Assembly: GCA_033439685.1 (NCBI GenBank)
Contig: JAUEDM010000005.1
Span: forward strand, 496,001 to 560,000
DNA from: Apodospora peruviana
Taxonomy: Eukaryota > Ascomycota > Sordariomycetes > Sordariales > Lasiosphaeriaceae
DNA: 64,000 nt
Direction: 5' to 3'
In this document: positions 56,364-64,000 of the stretch, one piece after another
Position numbering within the stretch: position 1 is the first letter of the stretch
How the letters are laid out: every line of letters starts with the position of its first letter
Translations under genes and position numbers: made by a program
Notes under the pieces: model-generated
Seen by the model: the letters and a program-made list of their open reading frames with translations, nothing else
What the model was told of the DNA's origin: nothing
Database searches by the model: none

Positions 56364-57937
56364 ATGAAGACGAACCGGGCTGCCAGGACTGCGCTCGCAG
56401 CAGCTGGCCTCTCTGTGTCGACAGTCGTCGCTCAGGGCACGGCGTGCTCGAGTATCCTCGTGCCCACCTACTCTCCTCCCTCCGTTGCCAGTGGATGGCA
56501 GGCGCAGCTTGTCGTCGGCGGCCTGACCAAGCCCCGGAGCATCGAGTTTGACACCGCCGGCGGGCTGCTGGTCGTCGAGAGTGGAAAAGGCGTCACCCGG
56601 CACACATTCATCGACAACGGCGGAACCTGCCTCACCGCAGACCAATCCGTTCTCCTTATCAACGATACAACGGTATGTCGACGCCAACAACAGAGTCTGC
56701 TTTGCGCCAGTTGCTAACCTCATGCCAGCTGAACCATGGCCTTGCCCTCTCGGAGGACGGAAAGACCATCTACGCCTCTTCGGCCGAAGCCGTGGCCGCG
56801 TGGGACTACAACCCCCGCGCCGGGACGGTGGGCACCTCACGCGTCGTCGTCAACAGGATGAGCAACAATGACCTCGTCACGCGCACGCTGCTCATATCCA
56901 AGAAGCAGAAGGGCACCCTGATCGTCTCGCGCGGCAGCGCCGACGGCAACGAGCTCCGCGCCGAAACTCTGTCGAACGGCCTCTCTCAAATCCGTGCCTT
57001 CGACATGACCAACCTCACGCGCGGGTCGGATCCGTACAATTTTAATTCGGAAGGTGCCGTCCTGGGGTGGGGCCTGCGCAACTCTGTTGGTGTCGGCGAG
57101 CATCCCGTCACGGGCGGCATCTACGCGGTCGAGAACAGCATGGACGGGGTGACGCGCAACGGGAAGGACATCCACGAGAACAATCCCGGCGAGGAGCTCA
57201 ACTACTTTGGTGCGTTGAGTGGAAGCGGAACCCAGCTGGGGCATAATTTTGGGTATCCGCGCTGCTTTGCGGTTTGGGACTTGGCCGAAATCCCGCAGAA
57301 CGATGGCCTCAAAATTGGTGATCAGTTTGCTACGGATGAGAAGTTTTTGACCGACGAGGTCTGCGGAAGCGAGTTTGTTGCCCCGCGGCTGACGCTGCCT
57401 GCGCATTATGCGCCTTTGGACATCAAGTTCTCGAGTGATGGCAGCGAGGCGTATATCTCGTTTCACGGCAGCTGTACGTTTTTCTTCGTCTCACCTTTCT
57501 TGAACATCGCATGATACTGACATTGACTGTGAACAGTCAACAAACAAGACCCCGCCGGCTACCGTGTCTCGACTATCGCGTTTGATGCGCAAAAGGGCGA
57601 GCCTGTCGCCAAGGCCGACAGCAAGGACGCGCTCGTCGATATCATGACCAATCCGGACAATGCCAAGTGCCCGGGCGCATGCTTCCGCCCCGCTGGGCTG
57701 GCGTTCGATTCGACGGGTCGGCTGTGGATGACGTCGGACACCACGGGCGAGATATATGTCCTGCAGAAGACGGGAGATGGCAGCACGCCGACTGCGACGG
57801 CGAGCGGGACGATTGTCACGCCGACGGGCACGGCCGGGAAGGATAATTCTGCCAATGGCGGACTGTGGACCTGGGAGACCAAGGTTATTGCGTACGGGGC
57901 TGTTGCGTTTGTGGTGGGTTGGTTGGCGGTGTTTTAA
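56364..57937 (+). CDS. Glucose/sorbosone dehydrogenase-like beta-propeller enzyme, probably GPI-anchored
   Basis: Three exons (56364-56672, 56729-57473, 57537-57937; introns 56 and 63 bp) encode 484 residues. ATG 56364 gives a signal peptide (TALAAAGLSVSTVVAQG). Beta-propeller motifs of the fungal glucose/sorbosone dehydrogenase family follow: GLTKPRSIEFDTAGGLLVVE, NHGLALSEDGKTIYAS, LGWGLRNSVGVGEHPVTGG, IHENNPGEELNYFG, YPRCFAVWD, and LPAHYAPLDIKFSSDG with SFHGS. Related enzymes (CAZy AA12) oxidise sugars with PQQ; cofactor use here is inferred. The C-terminus is SANGG followed by the hydrophobic VIAYGAVAFVVGWLAVF with no basic tail, a typical GPI-attachment signal. The enzyme is therefore expected on the outer cell surface. 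Confidence 0.87.
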
Positions 57938-59375
57938 GTACATGTGATGATGATTTGTTCTTTTTAGTTTTTGCATGACTGTCGTTTCTGAGATATCCAC
58001 CCCGCATTTATCATGATGGAATGTTTTGGGTAGCACAGCGAGCGTCTTATTTCAGGCACATTATATTTGACAGCTCCAATCGTATAAGTGCTAGTAGCGC
58101 ACAGCTGGACTTCGTCTTCCACTCATACCGCTCCTGTCTTGAACTTACAGAACAACCAACAGTAGCATACTTTTTCTCCTCTTTTATGCCATTCTTCAAA
58201 TAAGAACGCACCATGGTAGGTGTCGTTGGCATGTTGTAGATGGATAGGGGTAGTCCTGGTTAACGGGCACTGATTGATGGAGTCGGACCGGACCGGAGAT
58301 GGAGCAAGTTTTCCGGTAGCCAAGTGCTGGAGGCACTCGTCAGGACAAGCAGGATGCAGAGGAGCCTCGGCTTGCCTATCTAGGTGGATTGCACAATGCT
58401 TCTTCCATCCTTGTCTCTTCATTGTCGTCAGGAAGAATCCCAGGGTCCTTTTTGCCACTCCGGTTGCCGCACTCGGAACCAGGGAGGCAGGTTGGATTAA
58501 GAATAACCGAGGGGTGGTTCTTGACTGTCGGTATGATACATGTAGTGTAGATGCGAGCGTTGCGCGCCTCGTGCCTTGGAGTTAGGCGTAACTGCGGGAA
58601 ACTGCTCAGTGATCGAGTCTGGTGACGGTAGTCGCGGCAAGGGGTCTGGTACTGCATGCGGCAGTTGGGTCGTGGGGAGGTTGGTTGGTTTCTATCGTGC
58701 ATCTTTCGGGGTAGCATTGCCCCGGATTTGGGACCAAACACATGATAATTGCTTTTTCTTCGGATATCTCTCACTGGGTCGTCCTTGTTTGTCTTGGTGT
58801 GGTGTGGGGTAGGGTCGGCAGTGACAGGACTGGTCTGCTCTCGACATATTAGTTGTCATACGGTGCTGTTGTTATAACATAGCGTGGGGGATGAACATCT
58901 GTGCCCTCTGCTGTTGGTTATATTCTTTCAACTGACTACAAATAGGGGTTTATTACGTCATATAAACGATAATTATCAGTTTCCGTACACTGGACCGACT
59001 GGAGGTGGTGTGTCGCTCTGCCCCGCCGAATAGGGGGTGTCTCTGATAGGATAACCGGGGAGGCGGGTCAAGCACAGGTAGGCAATGGCTAAAACTGCAG
59101 CTGGGACGAGTACGGTATTTTGGACCTTGGGGGTCATTATTGGAGACCTCCTGTACCAAAATGGTGCCTTCGATGATAGCCTGAAGCCATCTGCATGAAG
59201 CTCAACCTTGATCCAACGACACTGCAGGGTGTTATGTGAGCTGTACCTGTAACCTGTTTTGCCTTGGCCCTCTTTATTGCTCCTTGCTATTTTATTTCTC
59301 GTTGTCTCCTACCAGGCTAGGTACCTTAATCTTCAGTCAAGCCCATCCAGGTGTCTCACGTCCCGAATATCAGCA
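57938..59375. other. Intergenic, no gene seen
   Basis: This is 1.4 kb between convergent genes without supportable coding sequence or clear repeats. It is longer than usual for a convergent spacer, so a missed non-coding RNA is possible but unsupported. Confidence 0.45.
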
Positions 59376-60340
59376 TTATCCCCTCAGTTCACTCGCCAGA
59401 CCTTTGATACCCCTCCGCTCTTCCGGACTGAGATTTATATCGAAATACCTCAGCAAAGCGCTAGCCCTGTCACTCTCCGTCTTGAGAGTCTCAAGAATCT
59501 CTGACTTATCACCGATCCTTCTCTTCACGTAGTCCTTGTGGAGAATCAACACGCCTACCGCCCGCTTGGGCCGCTTCCTCCCTGGATCATCCAATATGGT
59601 CTTCATGCACATGACGGTCTGGACAAAGTAGCTTTGCGGTGTGGTGCTCGTCTGCAGGTTCATGACCTCGAAGTCCGCGGGGAAAAACTCAATCTCAACG
59701 AAGGCGTATCGGTCTTTCCATTCTGCCTGCTCGTTCTCCTTTGTCGAATACACCCAGACCCTCTGGTTGTGATCGGTGTGTTCCTCAAGTTTCTTGTACT
59801 CCAATCTCCCACGTACTGGAGCTACGCAATCGAAGATGATGCCATGTTCTAAGGGAACGGGCTGAGGAGGGCCGTCGGAACCAAAACCGACGTCGACCAG
59901 GTATCGTTTGCCGTAGATAGTAACAAGGTTGACCATATGATTCCTATCATCAATCATCAATCCTCTTTCCATACACCTCGCCAAGGAGAAACACACCATC
60001 CTTTGTATCCGGTTTCGGACTTGACTCTTCCTCCCACACTGATGAGGGTGTACCCGAGACTGCGCAAGACCGCGGCAAAAACGGTGTTGACTTCCATACA
60101 ATAGCCACCCCTGCCCCTGCGGGCGACCTTCTCCCACAAGTCATCGGGGTCAAGCGAGAGAGTTCGATGTTTCGAATAATGGAGTGCCAGACTGTCGAAC
60201 GTCACTGTTGCCATGTGATACATTTGCAGGTCCCTCAAGACGCCGAGAGGGTCCTCAACCACCCAGTCATCCTCATTATAATGTGGGGAGCCGATCTGGA
60301 TGAAGTAACGGTTAAGCTGTCCCTCAGAGTATGTCGCCAT
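59376..60340 (-). CDS. Arylamine N-acetyltransferase
   Basis: Two exons (60340-59997, 59943-59376; 53-bp intron) encode 303 residues. ATG 60340 gives MATYSEGQLNRYF. The catalytic triad is visible: Cys in GRGGYCMEVN, His in W-NHMVNLV (created at the splice) and Asp in LVDVGFGSDGP. The fold start, YFIQIGSPHYN...DLQMYHMATVTFDSLALHY, matches NAT enzymes. These acetylate arylamines and hydrazines with acetyl- or malonyl-CoA. In plant-associated fungi, malonyl-CoA-using NATs detoxify plant benzoxazolinones; whether this copy does so cannot be read from sequence. The protein is cytosolic and has the family's usual length. Confidence 0.92.
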
Positions 60341-60587
60341 CTTGTCCGCAATTGAGGGTGTTGAATGTTGAGAAGAGTGGAAGACGTTGGGAGGAAAGGA
60401 AAAGCTTTCCCCGCTCTCCACTCTTCAAAAGAATTAAATACTCCCGCGCTATTTGGCCGGAATGTGCCGACACCCCGTGTTATCTTGTCGTCACCAAGAT
60501 GTCTCTTGTTTCAGCATTGTTCAAATTTCTGCTGTACTTGGCTATAATATCATTATTACGCATTATTAGGCGAATAATGGAAGAGGA
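60341..60587. other. Intergenic, promoter of NAT gene
   Basis: This is a short AT-rich stretch ahead of the NAT gene, next to the foldback element, with no gene. Confidence 0.45.
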
Positions 60588-60972
60588 ATAAAAAGAGATG
60601 GTCTCGATGGACTGTAAGAAACGTCTCGCCAGACTGTAGGTACTCCTTTACCGGGATTTGGAAACCATGTTGCAAATACCTTCTAAGGCCCTATTTTAAT
60701 AAGAAATAGCCGTTGTGTCCGCCACATATTATTGCAGGTATTTCTCTTACGGCGGCGCCTTTAATAAAAGAAAAATGCTTTTAGCAAGCTTAAAATATCC
60801 TTTTAAGTAAAATGAATATCAAGTCTGTGTTTAGTTTAATAGGACGTCTTTTCTTGTTCAAATAGGGCTTTTGAAGGTACTTGTACTAAGGTTTCCAGAT
60901 CCCGGTAAAGGAGTACCTGTAGTTTAACAGGACGTTTCCTACAGCCCCTCGAGACCGCCTCTTTCTTTTTAT
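60588..60972. mobile_element. Foldback / MITE-like element with inverted arms of about 120 bp
   Basis: The two arms are diverged inverted copies. ATAAAAAG at the left edge (60588) matches the complement at 60965-60972. GGTCTCGA at 60600 matches at about 60949-60956. The 20-nt block AGGTACTCCTTTACCGGGAT at 60638-60657 recurs exactly inverted at 60899-60918. The similarity continues through GGAAACC and CCCTATTT to about 60707 and 60838. The 130-bp loop is AT-rich and non-coding. There is no transposase, so it is a non-autonomous element or relic. The target-site duplication is unclear (perhaps TA). Confidence 0.8.
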
Positions 60973-61489
60973 GTGGGTGTTGGTCGAGGAAGAGGACTGG
61001 ACGTCGACTTGCAGTGACACATATGTGCTGAGAAAACTGTTGAGAAGCAGTTCCAGAGATGCCGATGGTCCCTCGGCCACAGTTGGGTTCGGGCATGAAC
61101 CCAAGCGGTTCTAGGCAGGGTCTTTGGCCGCCGATGCAACAACGAGAGACGTGCGTGGTAAGTTCTGCTGATGGTAATAACTTGACGCTAAGGTGTTAAT
61201 CAAGATGATGTTTTGTACATGTCGAGAGAGAAGATTGAGGGATGAGGGATGAGGGATGAATATCGCGCCAGGCTTACTTTTGGTCATGCCAAGACTGGAA
61301 GAGAACGCCCTGCATGAGCTGAAGAGTGCCTTGCAGGGATACGCGCACTGCATCGCCACTCAGCGTGTGCCTTAACCCTCATCAACTCCAGTCTCAGACA
61401 TCCATCCATCAAGAACTTCCGTGGACTGAGATAATGATAACTGCATTCCAAATCCTCGTCAACAACGTTAAGTCGGCAACTACAGAGCA
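60973..61489. other. Intergenic, no gene seen
   Basis: This is 517 bp between the foldback element and the CorA-like gene. A GAGGGATGAGGGATGAGGGATG triplet repeat lies at about 61238-61258 (reported as 7-bp units). There is no coding signal. Confidence 0.45.
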
Positions 61490-62918
61490 ATGGGACAGGC
61501 ACAAGAAGAGCTGTATCACTACTTCGGCTCTTACAGCCCGACAGGTGGCGAGACATCTCACTTGGCCATCGAAGCATTTGAGATCTGGCGCAATTCGAGA
61601 ACCGGGCAAACAAATATCGAGACTGGCAATAATCCAGCCACCGGGAGACTCGACGAATGGCTCGCCAAGGACCTGACCAGATGCGGTTCAATAGATGAAT
61701 CCATTGTCTGCGTGGCACGGATAGTCCTGGCAGACAAGGACGATCGTCCAAGGCAGCCGCGAAAGCAACTTCAAGCAATCTCGGACATCATTGACCATTT
61801 TGGCCTACAGCTCGCCCATAACTACGCCCAGAGCTGCGTTCTGGGGACAGCGACCTTTCCGAGGAAGTCATTGTCTCACGGCGATGATAGTCATATGAGT
61901 ACCTACATGCTGGTCCATCCCAAACTGGAAGCGATATGGTCTGTTTGCCTATCTGATACTCCCAACGGTCGTCAGGCTACTGCCCGAACTCAAGTCGTCA
62001 TCTTAGCTGGCGAAAGCGAGCGTTCCCGGCTCAAGAGCATGCTAAGCAGGACATGGGATCCTGCTCTGACGTCCCATCCCATGTTCCCGGCCTTCCTATG
62101 CGGGCTCATTATCACCCAGGAGGTTGACAAAACCCACGACGAGATTAGAGTGTCGATGCGGTCTATCGAAGCGCGGACGGGACACCACATGTCGCGGGCA
62201 CCGGCCGAGCCAGCCCAGGGAGGCTGGGGACACTTGAGTGCCAGGACGAGCGGCTTCGCGAGGAAGCTCGCAAGCACGTCGAGGAAGATTCAGGTCGCTA
62301 AGGAATTTCAGGATTTTATTTCAACACATGTCAAGCAACCCTCGGGGATTACGGGTACGAACGATGAGGGAGAGAACCTGATCAAGCAGCATGTCGAGCA
62401 CATAAGAAGCCGGCTTAATATGCAGTGGCTCCAAAACGAGTTCCTAACACAGAAGGTCAACATTCAACTGACGGCAGTGAGTACCTATATACCTTACCCA
62501 TCCTGCCTACCAAGCCACCTTGCTTACTGGTCTTACTCCGTATAAACACCTGCTCACATAACATGGCTGTGCATAGATATTCAACCTCATGGCACGAAAT
62601 GATAGCTCGGTAGGCCTGAAGGCCGCGTCATCATCAAAAACATTGGCGTTACTAGCCCTCGTCTTCTTGCCGGGCAACTTCGTGGCAGCGCTATTCTCGG
62701 CTCCTCTATTCGACTGGGAAGGGGCAGATATTGCCGCCGCCAAAGCCAACTCTAGCAGTAGCAACCCGGGGATCGGCGTGGGCCTGAAGCCGCAATTTCA
62801 ACTGTTCTGGGCCATCACGATACCATTCACCGTCCTGGCGTTTTTCCTGTATCTAGGGTGGTCACTGTTTGAAAAGAGGCGGTTTGAGACCACGACAGCC
62901 GATGAGGAGTGTGGTTGA
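61490..62918 (+). CDS. CorA-like (Mg2+ transporter-type) two-helix membrane protein
   Basis: Two exons (61490-62476, 62577-62918; 100-bp intron) encode 442 residues. The splice gives NIQLTA-IFNLMARNDSS. The N-terminal 330 residues are soluble and helical with no known motif. Near the C-terminus, QWLQNEFLTQKVNIQLTAIFNLMARNDS resembles the long stalk helix of CorA-type proteins. Two membrane helices follow, TLALLALVFLPGNFVAALF and FWAITIPFTVLAFFLYLGW. The canonical GMN of true Mg2+ channels is not seen, which is common in the large family of fungal CorA-like proteins of unknown role. Transport is therefore uncertain. Start context AGCAATGGGA is moderate; an upstream start is possible. Confidence 0.75.
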
Positions 62919-63073
62919 ACAGGCATTGTGCACACTTTTGTATAAAAGGGGTAATGTTTTAGTGATATTATATTGGTTTAAGATTGAATAATGCTGACGG
63001 AAGAAAAAAGAGAACCCCCGATTAGTGGAAGCAAGAAGAAAAAGAAAAAGAGAACTCTTTTCTTATATGATAT

Positions 63074-63144
63074 TGCGTCAGCCGCGAATCGAACGCGGGG
63101 CCCATCGATGGCAACGATGGATTTTACCACTAAACCACTGACGC
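63074..63144 (-). tRNA. tRNA-Gly: tRNA-Gly (anticodon GCC)
   Basis: This is a 71-nt intronless cloverleaf. The acceptor GCGTCAG pairs perfectly with CTGACGC, followed by discriminator A. The D-arm is TGGTTTAGTGGTA, the anticodon loop TTGCCAT gives GCC, and the T-arm is CGCG-TTCGATT-CGCG. All key positions are intact. Confidence 0.95.
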
Positions 63145-64000
63145 CTATGAAAAGTATATTGTGGATACCATGATATATAAACTCAAGGCCCGTAAGATCC
63201 ACAGAATGTGATCTCCACCCCGTACCTAGGACGAGTTGGCTCTGCGCAAGAAAGCCCTCAAGATACTCGGCATGGTCTCGAATCCTCCAAAGCTCGATCG
63301 GAAGGCTTTGTCAGGGTACCTCGGGTTCTATTTCACGAACACGAACTACAAGAAAGCCTCTCTAAAGCATCAAGGACCGCCGGATTGTTTTACTCGCATG
63401 CACAACTGTGTATTCAGCAACATCTCTTGCCTTGCGTGATGGAGAGTTGTCGAGGCTATGCGAATTGCATGGAGGAAAGGATACGGTGGATGGAAGCATG
63501 ACCGAGGATGCCCGTAATCGACGGGATGAAGAGAATTGAGGAAGTCTAAGCGAACTCACATGATAGTGTTTTGCGGGAAACCCCAATTGATATCTGATGG
63601 AGATTGCCATTGTATCGAGGATGATGAAAGGGGGCTCGTAGTTGACCAAAACTAAACTAGATTAGTGACCGCTTATTACAGGGTACCGCTGATATCGGGC
63701 TCGAACATTTCAGGCGGCTGGCCACGGAAATGTTGAAGCAGGCAGTGACGACGAACTCCGATCTCGCCGGTCGCTCGGCCCACTTGGATGCAGCGATCCG
63801 GGACATTGTGGCCCGGGAATTCTTGCATTCCCCCGGGCCGTAGCTTGCTTTCACCCCGCCAAAACATGACTTTAAACTTAAACGCCATCGCAACCCAAGG
63901 GGAACCCAATCTAAGGCCAAACTTCAATCACAAATGAGAGCAACTGCAACACACTTCCTGAAAGCCTTGAACTCTCACCTCGGTCGTCATCATTCAAATT
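63145..64000. other. Right end of window, possible gene fragments
   Basis: No full gene can be built. On the plus strand, 63663-63841 encodes GTADIGLEHFRRLATEM...AREFLHSPGP ending at a stop, preceded by an acceptor-like TTATTACAG. It could be the last exon of a gene whose earlier exons (perhaps frames at 63230-63501) are degraded or not recognised. Composition is protein-like but the model is unsupported. Confidence 0.3.

Overview
The window is nuclear DNA of a filamentous ascomycete (Pezizomycotina, most likely Sordariomycetes). This is inferred from short 53-133 bp GT-AG introns, iterative type I polyketide synthases with fungal domain orders, cytosolic-type tRNA genes, and families typical of fungal genomes: UDP-glycosyltransferases, a P450, a 2EXR/F-box-like protein, a fungal sugar dehydrogenase and small secreted cysteine-rich proteins. 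Gene models were spliced by hand from reading frames and splice signals; nothing was searched against a database.

Region 1, 1-28.9 kb, is a secondary-metabolite gene cluster cut by the left edge. It holds the N-terminal half of a non-reducing polyketide synthase (SAT-KS-AT, minus strand), an ACMSD/6-MSA-type amidohydrolase decarboxylase, a membrane acyltransferase-3, two paralogous UDP-glycosyltransferases, a membrane cytochrome P450, a phytanoyl-CoA-type Fe/2-oxoglutarate dioxygenase, and a 3057-residue highly reducing polyketide synthase. The latter has the order KS-AT-DH-(degenerate MT)-ER-KR-ACP followed by a full carnitine O-acyltransferase (cAT) domain. Genes are arranged largely in divergent and convergent pairs, which gives several shared promoters. 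The content suggests that one synthase makes an aromatic acid, the other a reduced acyl chain that the fused cAT releases onto an alcohol or polyol, and that glycosylation, acylation, decarboxylation and oxidation finish the molecule. A glycosylated, acylated polyketide or glycolipid is the best inference. No regulator or transporter is visible; they may lie left of the window.

Region 2, 29-40 kb, is mostly enzyme and housekeeping genes: a secreted endonuclease/phosphatase-fold nuclease, a small ABM-type monooxygenase-like protein, a secreted GH2 beta-galactosidase, an acidic nuclear-type protein, a small mitochondrial membrane protein and a small uncertain ORF.

Region 3, 40-50 kb, is gene-poor. 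It has a 10-cysteine secreted protein, tRNA-Asn, a frame-broken 2EXR-like gene, and a secreted cysteine-rich protein with a WNCIV C-terminal motif, followed by more than 5 kb without a recognisable gene.

Region 4, 50-64 kb, has a 991-residue Ser-rich disordered protein, a secreted single-pass membrane protein, a probable GPI-anchored glucose/sorbosone dehydrogenase-like enzyme, an arylamine N-acetyltransferase, a 385-bp foldback (MITE-like) element, a CorA-like two-helix membrane protein and tRNA-Gly.
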